Part shown: one piece after another, positions 35,201 to 48,632 of the stretch
How positions within the stretch are numbered: position 1 is the first letter of the stretch
How the letters are laid out: the number at the start of each line of letters is the position of its first letter
Assembly (NCBI RefSeq): GCF_001659605.2
Contig: NC_035176.2
Location: 32,172,716-32,236,715 of the forward strand
Direction: 5' to 3'
DNA length: 64,000 bases
Origin: Manihot esculenta
Taxonomy: Eukaryota; Streptophyta; Magnoliopsida; Malpighiales; Euphorbiaceae
Position numbers and translations under genes: made by a program
The notes under the pieces: generated by a model
Databases searched by the model: none
Seen by the model: the letters and a program-made list of their open reading frames with translations, nothing else
What the model was told of the DNA's origin: nothing

Positions 35201-38200
35201 AAAAGGTTTAGCATTGTCTTCACTTGTTGATCTGTATTTAGTTCATGTCCATAAGTATCTCACGCAAAAGTTAATATCTTAAAGTTTATTCAAATGCAAG
35301 ATGAATTTTTACCTCTTCATTTCATCGTCAACTGAATGCTAGCATTTTGCATTTGCAGTTCAGAAGGTTCTGATAAAGTTGTCATATGTAATATTCATGT
35401 ACTTTACAATCCTAGAAGAGGAGAAATTAAGCTTGGTCAGGTATTTATTTTCGATGTACTAATATATATGATGTATGGGCTTTTCTCTAGCAATAATCCT
35501 TTACTGAATATTGTTGTCATTAAAAGCATTTTTTTAGTTCATTCCTCTATGGTGTTTATATTGATTGAATTTATTACTGTATAAACTTTCGTAAACACTG
35601 GTAATTAAAAATATTGTTAGATTGAGAAGTATCTTCCTCATTAGAAGAATCATTTTTTTACTGGACTAGTTATCAGATTGCAACAAGGAAAGGAAAAGCT
35701 TTATTCTCATGTTAGTTTAATTTGAAAAATAAACTCTATTTGTTTGCTTAATAATTATGAGCTCCTGTTTATTAGAGTGCATATCTTAATATATGAAGCG
35801 TGTGCATAAGTAACATCAACTAACCTGCTTTTTTGATCAGGTTAGAACACTTCTAGATAAAGCACATGCTGTTTCGAAAACGTGGAATGCGCCGGTTGTT
35901 CTTTGTGGAGATTTTAACTGTACTCCAAAGGTTACAACTTCTAGTTTTGTATTTCTTAAATGGCATAAAACTATTCTGTGTTGGTCTTTATGACTTCTTT
36001 TGAAACTTTCTAGAATAGTTTATTATGATGCTGACATTCATGTTTTTGCATAGAGTCCGTTGTACAACTTTATCTCAGAACAGAAGGTAATACTTCTTTT
36101 CTTTCCTTTTTTTTTTAAGGCATGTTTGATGTACTGTACTATGAATGTAAAATCTCATTGATGTGTTGCAGTTAGATTTGTCTGGAGTAGATCGAGATAA
36201 AGTATCAGGACAAGCTTCTGCTGAAATACGTCCTCCAAGGCCATATAACCCAAGTCATAATACTAATCCCAATCCCAGGTAGGTTGGTACAGATAAAAGT
36301 GATTTATGCTAATCTCTGGTGGTTTTTACTTGTGCCTCTGATCCTTGAAGCTAAAAAGTTTGCCAAATTTTGTAGGACTCATTCTTCCAATAACTCAATT
36401 CCAGCTACTCTGATGGCAGATAACCAGCTGGGTGATTCTCTTTCTGATACACAGATACAGAATAACCCAGACAAAATTGAGGAGAATATTTCTTCTAGTA
36501 ATTATCACTCTGAGCCTCTACATGCTAGAACCATGCTTGATGGGTCTGACATGTCATTCAAAACTATGCAGTCTGGGACTAAGGAAAATGCAATATCTGT
36601 TGAAGAGACAAAAGGAACTCAGCAGGATGTTACAAACAACTGTAAGGAAGGTTCTGAGTCAACTATGTCAGTTTTGATTGATAACATTAAGGAAAATCTA
36701 ACTATATCTCACAGTGAAAGTCAGTTTGCTGTTGATCAAATGAATGTGCAGATTTATAACTTGACTCCCACATTAGCTTCCAATGCTCAAGACGCCTATC
36801 CTGATAAGAATGAGATGGAGCAGATGAAGTCTGGTTCTCTTTCTAGTCAAGGATTGTCATGTGAGCATTCCCATTCTAATATTTATGAAGAAAATAAAGG
36901 CGCAGAATCCAATAATCTTTCACAATCTCTTAAAGTCTCTCTTCTGGAGAGCTCTGGAAATCTGCCATCCCAGCTTATTATTAATGATGAGAATTGTAAC
37001 CCTTCAGACACCTGTCAAACCAATATCTCAAGCGTCTCTACAAGCATTTACCATCCAGATAAGAAACTGGATGATGCATATCCGCAGAATAGAAACAACA
37101 TCCAAGGGGAAAGCAGGATGCTACGTGAAAGTCAGAGTGCATTTTTGTCTGCACTGCATAAGTCGGAAGATTCCCCAGATTTTTGTCAAATTGGACAATC
37201 AGATTTTGCTCATTCCCAGAATGAATTTTCTTCTGATCCAAATGACTCTCAGTCGCCTTCACCTAGTAATGAAGGTCTTGATGACTTTTCTCTGGACCTG
37301 GATTCCGAGGCTGTCAATGTGGACAGAACTGCATATGATCCATCATTGTGGACTCCAATGGAAATAGCAACTGCGACTGGCAATCCAGACAGCACAAGTT
37401 TGGAACATCCTTTAAAGCTCAAAAGCACATATGCAGAAGTTGAGGTAGATATCTTGGTATTGTAACTTCTCTTCTTCTCTGCCGCTTTTGGAGTAAGAAC
37501 AGATTGGTGAATGATCACGAGTTAGAGGGAAAAGGATTTGTATCTTTATTGATTTATGCCCGCCATCCTCTTCTTCTTCACCTCATCCTCTTCCTTTGCA
37601 GATTTTAGAGATCATGTGGTTTTGTTTTTATATATATACATATATTTCGTCTTCAATAGTGTGTGGTTGAGGAGGGAACTGGGGAAAGGAATAAGAGGGA
37701 AGGATAAGTGTGTCTATGAGACTGTGTTGCAAGATTTTACATTGAGTATGTCTTTTCTACAAAATTAGTTGTATTTGAAAAGACGCATAAGTTTAGGAAA
37801 ATGCATCAAACATTCAAATACTCTGATAGCACAATTGATGCATGCTTGGTGCATATTACACTTCTGTTCTCCCTTGAATCAGTAATGTTTCAAGGAAACA
37901 AGAACTTTGTATGTGATATTAATCTAATGAAGATATTGATGACTTAACTTTTGATATAGAGAGAGATAATAAAAAGGTGGAAATTTAGCATGGATGGAGG
38001 GGAAGTAGAGAAGGGCAGAATGCAAAAGTTAATAGAAGGATTTTAGTGTGGGTCCAAATCTCTCAGCTTTTGAATGGATTAGATTTGTGGGTCCAAACAA
38101 CTACTACCGTTCCCTTCTCCCATTTCTTCCCCCACTCTTCTTCCAAACAAATAAGTGTAGAAGAGTTTCACATTTATGCTCTTTGCAGGACTGTTCGGGG

Positions 38201-39382
38201 ACAAGAGACTCAAATGGAGAACCCTTGGTGACCAGCTACAACAGGTGTTTCTTAGGCACAGTTGACTACATATGGTAAGATATCTAATGATATTACTCTT
38301 CTTAATGCAGTCTTGGGCTTCTACTTATTTATGCTTTTTTTTTAGTTCTTTTCAACTCCTTATATGTAAAATATTTTTATTATGAATTCATGCTGCTGGG
38401 TAGTGAGCACTCCTAGTTTGCAAGTGGGGATAGGAAATTTCAGAATGAATATTTGAATAAAATTGTGCTCGGAGAAGGCCAAGGTTGAAACTGTTCTAGT
38501 GGGAAGTGCTTCCAGGGATTTTTATTTGAATGGGCTACCCCAAATACTGTAGCTCTATTTTGCCGCTTGACTAAAACAAGAAGAGGGAAAAAAAATCTTC
38601 ATTTTTGTATTTGGATCACTCTGAAAATTATTTAGACATTTTCAATTTGATTAAACATCCAGGTATTCAGAAGGTCTCCAGACTATCCGGGTGCTTGCTC
38701 CAATACCTAAACACGCTATGCAATGGACACCTGGCTTTCCAACAAAGGTAAAAAGTTCGGTCATGTACTTGTTTTTGCTCTTTGAAATGCCTCACGAGAA
38801 ATGTTGAAATCAAAATATCATAAGGCTTTAATCAATGTAAGTTCTTTCAGGGGGCTTCCTCAAATATGTGGTAACTCAAGGAATTGACTCAGCAACACCC
38901 GTTGTGTTCATGATTAGTTAGGAAGCTTAGTGATTCTTTGCATTTGGTGTATGAAGGGGTAAATTGATTGAGTGATCTTATTGAAACAAATTAAAGCTAA
39001 TTCGAAAAGAAACAAGTTCCAAACTTAAGTGACAGTAAGTAAAATTATCCCATCTATTAAGACGCAAACTAAAATTTTCCAGTTAGTGAGCCTAATGAGT
39101 TTGGGCTTACATTGAGTAGAGGTCTTGGCCAGATATAGATTGACCGTGCTTGGAATTCCATTGAAGCATACTTACAAACATGGAACTGTTTTGCTGATAG
39201 TAAAGTGAATTTCTTTTATTTATTTATTTATTTTTTTAACCTCAAGTGAATGCCTTGAAGCAAAATTTTTATGCAAGGCACTGGTCAGTCATCTAAAGTT
39301 ATGTGATTGTATTTTGCAGAAATGGGGAAGCGATCATATTGCCTTAGCTTCTGAGTTGGCATTCACCAAAAACAATGAATAA
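32280..39382 (+). CDS. CCR4-6: CCR4-type endonuclease/exonuclease/phosphatase (CCR4 homologue 6-like)
   Basis: Fifteen exons join in phase to 833 residues: 32280-32357, 32453-32843, 33079-33245, 33368-33433, 34023-34075, 34882-34963, 35103-35152, 35359-35440, 35841-35930, 36054-36086, 36172-36278, 36376-37444, 38189-38274, 38663-38747, 39320-39382. The N-terminus is basic and Arg/Gln/Pro-rich. The EEP nuclease fold begins with FIVLSYNILADYLAI, then CFQEVDRFQDLEEQ (catalytic Glu), VVLCGDFNCTPKS (Asp, Asn), VDYIWYSEG and WGSDHIALASEL (Asp-His). All expected catalytic residues are present. Such enzymes are deadenylase-type RNases, though poly(A) activity of this subtype is not evident from sequence. 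An Asn/Ser-rich, probably disordered insertion of ~390 residues (mainly exon 12) splits the nuclease fold. Exon 7 could start three bases later. Confidence 0.92.
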
Positions 39383-41067
39383 TAACTTGGAAGTCCACTT
39401 ATCACTTTGCAATCAGAAGCAGCTTGTAAATTACAAGCCAATTAGCCTTGATTTCGCCATTGCAGTTTTAAGCGTCTATTGCTTTTGTACAATTCTCTGT
39501 ATGCATTGATTCTTAGCTGAAATTTTAATTTGTTTAGCATTTGAATTTTGTTGGGAGATGCTTGCATGTGATTTTCTACAGATGATGCGGATTAGTAACA
39601 GAAACTTTTCGCTAGTGCATTTATCTATCCTTTGTTGGGCATATGTTGCTAAATTCTAAGAGTAGTTATTAAATACTTTTATTATTTTTATCATAATTTT
39701 AAATAAATTACTATTATTATATTTTATTAAAATCTAATCTAGTTTAAGAACTTAACGTTTCTCTTCTGTAATTTTCAACTATTTTAGTTGTTTTCTCACC
39801 ATATTGTTAGTTTCATTAAACGCATTTCAATATGAGAAAACTTCTTTAATCAAACTGATCACCAACACTTGTCAAAGCACTTAATTTAGTTTTTTTTATT
39901 TTGTTTATTTATATTTTTTTTATTACCTATTTATTTTTATTTTAAAATATCAATATTAAATAATATTTTAACTAGATAAATTACTATAATCACAATATTA
40001 AGCAAAATTAAGATTAAAATTAATAATATTTATAATAATATTTAAAAAGTTATGAACTATAATTTAGTTAATTTTGAATATTTAGTTTATTTATTTTTAA
40101 TATTTAATTTTATAAAAATAGATAGATAGGAGAAGTAATAAAAATTTAAATTTAATAATAATTTTGCTTAGAAAATATGAAATTATGAGAAAGATAAAGA
40201 GAGAAATAATATTTTATTGTATTAATTTAAAACTTATTATAGTGAGTGAGTTTAATGATATTCAAATGAAATCATATAGAAATAAAAATGAAACCAAATT
40301 TAATTATAAAAAAAAAAAAAAAAAAAAAATCAAATCGGTTTCCTTAGTTATAGGCTTCATTTGGGGCCTTTGTTTTCTGCTCAAGAAAACAGCCTAATTA
40401 AAAATGGGATTTCAACAAGGTTAAATGGGAAGTGTTTATGCGAACACAATCCATAACTCAATCAATTAAAACATAATAATAATAATAATAATTACTGGGA
40501 ATAATTAAAAACAATAAATTTCAAATTTAGATGACAGAACCTTTTTATCCAAGCTGCATTATTTATTATTTTATTTACAGATTTCTTGTTTCATAAAAAT
40601 AAATATACATAAAAATTTAATTTCTAGTTGACCAGGGATATGGTGAGTGTAAATTACTGAGTTTTACAGAACTGGGGCCCAATCCTACTCTAAAAAAAAA
40701 AAGGCTTTCTAGTTCTCATATTTTTCTGATTATAGAAACCAGTCCTATCTCTCAAAATTGTGCTTCCTTTGTCCGATTCTCCTCTCGCATCCTGCCTCAA
40801 TCTTAGTGAATGTTTTCCCCTTCCGCCGTTTTGGGTGCCTGTCAGCTATATCTGTCATATATTCTTTAATTTTAGTTTTCTTGTCTTATCTGCAAATTGT
40901 GTAATTATATATCTTCACAATTTTTGTGATTTCCTCGTTTTCTTCTTCTGGGCGAAGTATTCCATATCGAAACCTTCAATATTGAAGTTTTCTCATGCTG
41001 ATGAACTCCAAAGTCATATATTTTGCGTCATACTAAATTTTGGGTAGCTGGGTCTCTGTTTTTCCTA
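39383..41067. other. AT-rich intergenic DNA between CCR4-like and DXS genes
   Basis: About 1.7 kb including the CCR4-like 3' UTR, AT-rich DNA with an oligo-A run near 40309-40329, and the DXS promoter and 5' UTR. No credible ORF or RNA gene is seen. Confidence 0.55.
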
Positions 41068-44000
41068 ATGGGTACTGCTGCTATTGAGTACCCATATGGA
41101 ATCACTGCACATTCCCGTGGAAAATTTGGTCAGAAGTTGTTGGATACTTCAAGCTCCAAGTTTCCTTATAAAGTGGGATTTTCAAGAACTAACTTGTACG
41201 AAAGTTCTGCTTCCATCACCAATTCCAAGGTATGTAAAAAAGTTTTCTACTTTTTTTATTCTTTTAATTACATGCACAGTTGGTATTGGTCTATTTTTCT
41301 TGCAGAAAAAAATGAAGTGGAACTATTTGAAGTTTATGTTTGTTGACTTTTGCAGGTCTTCTACTTCGTTTAGTTGATAATTTTTTATTAAATACCACAG
41401 TCAAGGCTTCCAATTTCAGTCACCTCAGTTTACGGGCAACAAATGCTATTAAAGATGGATATGATAGTCCTTAGTCCTCTAAGCTTCATTTGTTTATGAA
41501 CAGAGTTTTCCTTTACGTCTTGAGTTTCTCTAATTTTTGTGCTTGTGACCCTATACTCTTGTGAATTACTGCATCATACACCCAAATGGAGGATAGAATT
41601 CAGAATTGGTCCAATGCTTGATGCGTGCATGTGGGTGTTTAGATCTGTGGCTGTGGCTTTTAGGGTCTTACTACACCATGATGCTAAGGCACTGGAGTTT
41701 CAATTTTTTCGAATGGAGGGAAGTCCATCATGTGATTAATCCACATTTTTCTTATGAAGCTACCTAAGAAACTACTAATAATCCTAAGAAACTACTAATA
41801 ATCTTTTAGTTTTGCAAACGAGTTGTATTTTGGGCTTCTATCCTTGTATTATTTTCCTATCAATCTACTCTTTTTCTGAAAAAAAAAAAAAATTCCCAAG
41901 TTCTTGTATTCAAGTAAACTATTCGTTAGTCAGTAGAGAATTTTAAGTTCTTACCTAAAATGTCATTGACAAGTTTATTGCACATGCTCAGGATGGTGCT
42001 GCAAATTAATCAATTGGCACATTTGAAAGAAAATCTAGATCATCTCCATTTTAGAAACTGAAAATACCTTTGAATAAAGTTCGTATTATTTGCTGCTTTA
42101 ATATGCAGGTGCATCTGATTTTTTTTCTTTCTTTTTTTTTTTTGTGTTTTTCTGATAGGGATTTGTTCGTCGAATATATTCAGTACCTGATCTTGATGAT
42201 ATCTTCTGGGAGAAAGTCCCAACACCCATACTTGATGTGGTTGAAAAACCTATCCACTTGAAGAATTTGACGTCTAAGGTTAGTCATGAGCTTTTTTATG
42301 TATTTTTCCTAACATGGTTTACGGTCTTAAGTTTTCAAATTCTGTAATTACTGGAGATCGGTTGGTGCAGGAACTAAAACAACTAGCTGATGAAATCCGT
42401 GCAGAATTGTCGTCTATAGTGTCAAGGACTCACAAATCTATCAAGGCCAGTTTAGCAGTGGTGGAACTGACTGTAGCCCTTCATTATGTTTTTCATGCAC
42501 CTGTGGACAAGATACTATGGGATGTTGGGGAACAGGTAATCAGCAGCCGTAGCATTCTCAGTGCAGGAATGCTTAGTCAGGAAAAAGAGACTGACTAAAT
42601 CATGGCCTACTTATTTCTCTGTTTATCTATTTATTTACTCTCCTCTTTTTTTATTTTTTTCTTTTGTGGGGGGGGGGGGGGGGTGTTTCGGTAATGAGAT
42701 AGGATAGCATCAGTAACTGTTACTTCTAAGCAAAGTGAAATATCAAGCAATTGGACTTCCTTATTGGAACTTAGTATCATTTGCCAATTTTCTATCCATT
42801 ATTTGGCAGGCATATGCACATAAAATTCTCACAGGAAGGCGATCCCTTATGCATACACTGAGACAAAAGAATGGTCTCTCTGGCTTTACATCTCGGTCTG
42901 AGAGCGAATATGATCCATTTGGGGCAGGGCATGGATGCAATAGCATTTCTGCTGGGCTCGGTAATATTTCCTGATGTAGTCCTTGTGCTTATATGAGTAT
43001 TGACGTTCTATTTTGCACTTTCCTGATGGCAAGGTCTCTGCCTCGAAATTATTCTTTTTTGGTTCTTACTGTTATGGACTTGTTAGCGACTTATATTATA
43101 TCTGTATTAGGAACTGAGAGATAGCAGATGAAACAAGTTGTAGCTTGGTTGATTTTCATGAATCCATTATACAGTTGTTACTGGCTAATTGACCAAAAGT
43201 TCTGAATTTTCCATTTGGTTGATTAGTTAAATATGTCCCAGAAATCTAGCTAGGAAGTATAAATAACAGTTCTAGTTGTCTTGTATGTTTTTGTTAATAT
43301 GGATATGTTCTTTCTTGGACCTTTATCTCTTGTTTCTCGCTATCTGTATGTCATTTCCCAAAACTCTTCTTATCCTGCTGCCAAACGCTAGAGGTAGGCC
43401 TATGATTTCAGGTCTTAAACAGTCTGCTGTGCTATTAGCCTATGAAATAAACTTCTCAAGTTCCTTAAATTGAAAATTTCTAATATGTTTGCTTGTTTTT
43501 ATGATTATGGTTAAACTTTAAGAGTGAAAAACTGCTTTCTATTCAGGGATGGCAATTGCACGTGATATGAAAGGGAAACGAGAACGTGTTGTTACAGTCA
43601 TCAGCAATGGGACAACTATGGCTGGTCAGGTCTATGAAGCAATGAGCAATGCAGGCTATCTGGATTCAAATATGATAGTCATTTTAAATGACAGCCATCA
43701 CTCTTTGCATCGAAAGATTGAAGAGGGTCCCAAGACTACCATCAATGCTCTATCTAGTACCCTAAGCAAGCTCCAGTCAAATAAATCATTTCGGAAGCTT
43801 AGAGAAGTTGCAAAGGTATTTTCTACATTTTACTTTATACTTACTTGACTAAGCTCTAAAGGACCATTACCCAACTATGTTTCAATGAGGTAGTGGATAA
43901 GTGTGGAACATGAGCAATGCAATTTTATTCATGTTATTAATTTCTATGAAAACTATAGAACTATCAGATTCTGTGCTTTATGCTGCTGTAACTCATTCTT

Positions 44001-46645
44001 TAAATTTTTATATCATCTTGAGAGTGAATTCTGAGTTTTTTTATTCATCTCTCTCCCTCTCCTCCTTTTTGTCAAGGGTGTTACCAAAAGAATCGGTGGG
44101 AGTATGCATGAAATAGCAGCCAAAGTTGATGAGTTTGCACGTGGTTTGATGGGTCCTCCAGGAGCAACCCTTTTTGAAGAACTTGGTTTGTATTACATAG
44201 GTCCTGTTGATGGACACAACATTGAAGACCTAGTTTGTGTTCTACAAGAAGTGGCATCCCTGGATTCTATGGGTCCTGTCTTGGTACATGTAATAACAGA
44301 AGAAAATAGAGAACGGGAAGATAAGCAAAAGGATGGCAAATTGGAAAACCTGCAGGAAGGTATTTCACTTCTAATGCTTCAAAGCACTTGTGCTTGTTTC
44401 ATTAATCACTAACTTAAGCATGTGCAGTGCTGAAAGTACCATTGCTATGGGGATATTGTTGTAGAAATCAACGCATTTGGTTATTTGATTCTCCTTTACT
44501 GTCATGACTTAAGCCTTAGGAGTTGTGACCAGTGCCTCGACTTGCCTTACCTTAAGGCTTCCAAATCTTGTAGCAAGCCTGAAACACTTGTAACCATTTC
44601 CATCTTCAACATACATCTTTCAGTCTAAACTACACTCACATGTATAAGAAGCATATCATTGGGAGAACTTTTTCAACCTGTAGCAACCCCAAAACATATC
44701 AGCTATTTCACAACCATGACCCCACATGTAATAGATAGTGGTTGAAGCCATTTTCATTGTCTTATAGAATCATGTATTATCTTTCTCTCATAACTTTTGC
44801 AGGTTCATTTATGTCTGATTCTTCTCTCTGTAATATTCACACTCGAACTTATAGTGATTGCTTTGTGGAGACTTTGATTATGGAAGCAGAGAAGGACAAA
44901 GATATTGTGACTGTTCATGCAGGAATGGAAATGGAAACAGCTTTTCAAGTAATTCAGGAAAGATTTCCTGACAGGTTTTTTGATGTGGGAATGGCCGAGC
45001 AACATGCAGTTACTTTTTCTGCTGGGTTATCATGTGGAGGGTTGAAGCCATTTTGCATAATTCCTTCTGCCTTTCTACAGAGAGCATATGACCAGGTTCT
45101 CTCTCCCTTTCTAGAAACTTTTCTGTAACTGTGGTAGTAACATCAATTATAATACTAGTAAATATATTTGTTGACATCAATCGTGGAATAACTATTAAAT
45201 TTACTAGAATTGTTTCCTTTGTGGCTTATACAGGTGATCCATGATGTAGATCAACAGAAGATTCCAGTTCGTTTTGTCATTTCAAGTGCAGGATTGGTAG
45301 GGTCTGATGGTCCAATGCAGTGTGGGGCATTTGATATAACATACATGTCATGCTTACCAAACATGATTGTTATGGCACCATCTGATGAGGATGAGCTTGT
45401 GGACATGGTGGCTACTGCTGTTCACATTGATGATCGTCCAGTCTGCTTCCGTTATCCAAGGGGTGCCATTATTGGGACAGACCACTATGTGCGCAGTGGA
45501 ATTCCAATTGAGGTCATCCTTTTAACGTCTTTTTTATAACACTCTTCCTTTCAGCTGATATTGACTATACTGGAACCCTTAGTTTTGTTGCTTAAGCAAA
45601 AAGGGTACAACTTGTTATCTATGTCAATTTCTAATGCTTAAAATCATTATCATTCTTGTTCTTAATCATTTTGCTTTCTAATTTCCTCTTTCCACATGCT
45701 AATATGCTAGCCAACACGCACTCTGTTATGTGTTATTGTGAATAACAAATGCTGTGTTGTGCAGAAATGAATGTGCAGCGTATCAGTCTGAAAAGGTGTT
45801 CATATAATCTTACTTGGCATAGCTTTTTTTATATCCTCCTATGTTCTTGTGTTTTTATTCCTTCAAATTTTTTATTCCTTCTTTTTCGTGTAATTGCTGA
45901 TTCTCTTATCTTCCCTTTCTTTCTCTTTCTTTTTACAGCTACTTCTTGATGCATATTATGAAATTAAGAATTTGAACATTGCACTTGTTCAATTCATTTT
46001 GACTGTTGTTTTCTTTTAAGCAGGTTGGAAAAGGGAAAGTTCTTATAGAGGGTAAAGATGTTGCTTTGCTTGGGTATGGGGCAATGGTTCAAAACTGCCT
46101 CAAAGCTCGGCACCTTCTTTCAAAGCTGGGCATTGAGGTAACTGTTGCTGATGCAAGATTCTGCAAGCCACTTGACATGAAGCTTCTCAGACAACTATGT
46201 GAAAACCATGCATTTCTGGTCACAGTTGAGGAAGGGTCTGTTGGAGGATTTGGATCCCATGTTGCACAGTTCATGGCACTTGATGGACAGCTTGATGGCA
46301 GAGTTAAGGTAATACTTTTACTTCTACATGACTTATTAATTAGCTTATTTTCCTAGATATATATAACAAATGGAACTAATAGGCTAGATTTTATACAACT
46401 ATATCATGGAACCGTATGAGTACAAGCAGTTTATGATTCTACAGTCAGATTATTGTATCTCAATTCTGATCTTTTAATCCAATCCATTTCTCCAGTGGAG
46501 GCCTATTGTTTTACCAGACAGCTATATCGAACACGCATTGCCAAAGGAACAGCTAACTCTGGCAGGGCTGACTGGACACCACATTGCTGCAACAGTCCTG
46601 AGACTACTTGGCCGCACCCGCGAAGCTCTCCTTTTAATGTCTTAG
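41068..46645 (+). CDS. DXS3: Class III 1-deoxy-D-xylulose-5-phosphate synthase-like protein, probable pseudoenzyme
   Basis: Ten exons (41068-41229, 42159-42278, 42371-42535, 42810-42960, 43547-43815, 44077-44359, 44803-45095, 45234-45512, 46024-46308, 46496-46645) join in phase to 718 residues, the usual DXS length. The N-terminal ~60 residues suit a plastid transit peptide. DXS synthesises the first intermediate of the plastid MEP isoprenoid pathway using thiamine diphosphate. The general fold is clear: [41 protein letters not shown] (catalytic Glu kept), and [14 protein letters not shown]. However, the GDG motif is SNG (residues 219-221), the NDN motif is NDS (247-249), and the conserved active-site His of the GGHLGSSLG block is Ser 117. 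These are known features of the DXS3 clade, which is doubted to be a true DXS. The start at 41068 is preferred; an upstream in-frame ATG lies at 41023. Confidence 0.93.
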
Positions 46646-47367
46646 ATATGTATACATTCTCTGTTACAAGGCTCACTGATTGCATGTACCTCAGAGAACA
46701 GAGCCAAAGATAGATGGAAGCTTAAGATATTGTTGAGGTTAAAGTCGTTTCGCTGATTTTTTCCCCAGTTTTTAATTCCTAGTAATTATATCAGGCTTGT
46801 GATGATTGTATAGGACTGAAAACATTTCTGACAAAACAATTTTTAGGCAAATTTGTTGCCATTTATCAATATTAAGAGCTTGATGAATGTAAACGTAGAA
46901 TCATGTAGTCATTTATGAATATCATCTTGTTCTGTTCACTTGTACAAGGAACATTAGCCTGTCGTAGCACTAAAACGACAAGAATCCTTACAAGAGATTT
47001 TGGTCAAGTGAGTGCAGAATTAGTAGTAGGTAACTAGATACCCAGTAGGTTATTATTATCATTATCTATTTGGATAAAAGTGTAGTGTTGCCCAATGATT
47101 TTCATCTTGCATGGCATGCATTTGACTGGAATTAAAATTAAAATGAAAGTGGTAATGGTTTTCTTATTATTTTATAGTGTGTGAAGGAAATGACAAATAC
47201 TAGAATGTGGGGAATCTAGATATTGCCACCTCATGATGTCCTAAAAACACAAATGAAATTGGTGGAATTCTTTTTTCTTTCCTTCTTTGCATGTGCTTTG
47301 GTATTTGGTTATCATTTTCGCACTGTCGTTTCTCTTTATACTATTGAGATTTAGGTAACTTTTAAAT
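46646..47367. other. Intergenic DNA with DXS-like 3' UTR
   Basis: Seven hundred bases after the DXS-like stop codon. It probably holds the 3' UTR. No ORF of note, RNA gene or repeat was recognised. Confidence 0.5.
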
Positions 47368-47660
47368 TGTTGAATTCCACATCGGTTGTGGAACAGGGTA
47401 ATGTGACCTTTATATGGGTCATAGACACTCCTTCCCTTTGAACTAGCTTTTGGGATGAGTTAGACCTGACCCAAATTTAATATGATATCAGAACCTTCCC
47501 ATTAAATATGTCACGCACCAGTAAAAATTCTGGATGTGAGAGTGTGTGTTGAATCCCATATCGATTGTAGAAAGGGGTAATGTGCCCCTTATATGGACCA
47601 TAGACATTCCTCCCTTTGAGTTAGCATTTGAAATAAGTTAGGTTTTGTCTAAATTTAACA
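47368..47660 (+). mobile_element. TRIM (miniature LTR retrotransposon)
   Basis: A 293-bp element with two diverged LTRs of about 115 bp (47368-47482 and 47547-47660). Both begin TGTTGAAT.CCA.ATCG and share TGTGACC/TGTGCCC, TATATGG, CATAGACA and CTTTGA. After the first LTR is a degenerate tRNA-Met primer-binding site, TGATATCAGAACC; before the second is a purine-rich GGATGTGAGAGTG. The outer flanks carry a perfect 5-bp duplication, TAAAT (47363-47367 and 47661-47665). There is no coding capacity, so it depended on proteins of other elements. LTR divergence indicates an old insertion. Confidence 0.85.
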
Positions 47661-48207
47661 TAAATAAATGATACATAGACTCAATTCAGATCCTACGACA
47701 TCTAGATAATGCAAAAAGAGCATTGGGAATGGGTTCTCATCACTTTTAGGAGCTTAACGAATCTTTCTGATTTCGGTTCAAGTGATTGGCACCATGTGAA
47801 TTGGTCAAATAGTAAAGTGAGATTAACATTCTGAATCTTGGCAATAAATATATTAACAGATTTATATAAGTGAAAAATGAATTCCTTTTTAATAAAAAAA
47901 ATTCATTTTTTTTTAAAAATGATTTAATTTTTACTTTAAATAGTAAAATATTGTCTATTAATTAAATTTTTTAAATACCTAAACATTAGAAGATGTGAAA
48001 AATATAGAGCCTTAATATGTTCAATTGGCTATTAAATACCTTTAATTAAAATTTTTTGAATTTCTTTTTCATCTTAAATTATTTAATATTTGAATTTCAT
48101 TAATCCTAATTATCTAAATTTAGATTGAGCAAACTTATTAAGAAGCGGTTAAAGTACAGTGTTATATACTCAATTTTTAAATTTAAAAGATTAGGTTAGA
48201 GGCAGGA

Positions 48208-48632
48208 ATAAGCCGTATTTAATTCAAATCGAAAAAATCTACCAAATAGAATTAATTTAAAAATTTATTTCGATTTTTTATTCATTTTGATTCAGTTCGA
48301 TTTTTAATTTTAAAAATTTTAATTATTGTGATTTGATTCGGTTTTGATAAAAAAATTAAATCAAACTGATTAATGATAATAATATATTATTTTCAATAAT
48401 ATAGAGAGGTTATAACATATTAAAATTAAAATATTTCAATTAAATTTTAAAATATTAAAAATAAAAGATAAAAATAACAAAAAATTATTAAAATTTTAAA
48501 TTGATCAAATTGAATCAGACCAATTCAATTCGATTCGATTTCTAATTAAAATCAGTTCGATTTGATTTTTATAAATACTAAAATTTCAGTTTTAAATTTA
48601 TTCATTTCGATTTGATTTTAAATTGAATCCAA
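48208..48632. repeat. AT-rich dispersed repeat, MITE-like, copy 2
   Basis: Partner of 8235-8640, with the same ordered AT-rich blocks and TTCGATT/AATCGAA words at both ends in opposite orientation. It is less degraded than copy 1. Precise ends and target duplications cannot be fixed by eye. Confidence 0.55.
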
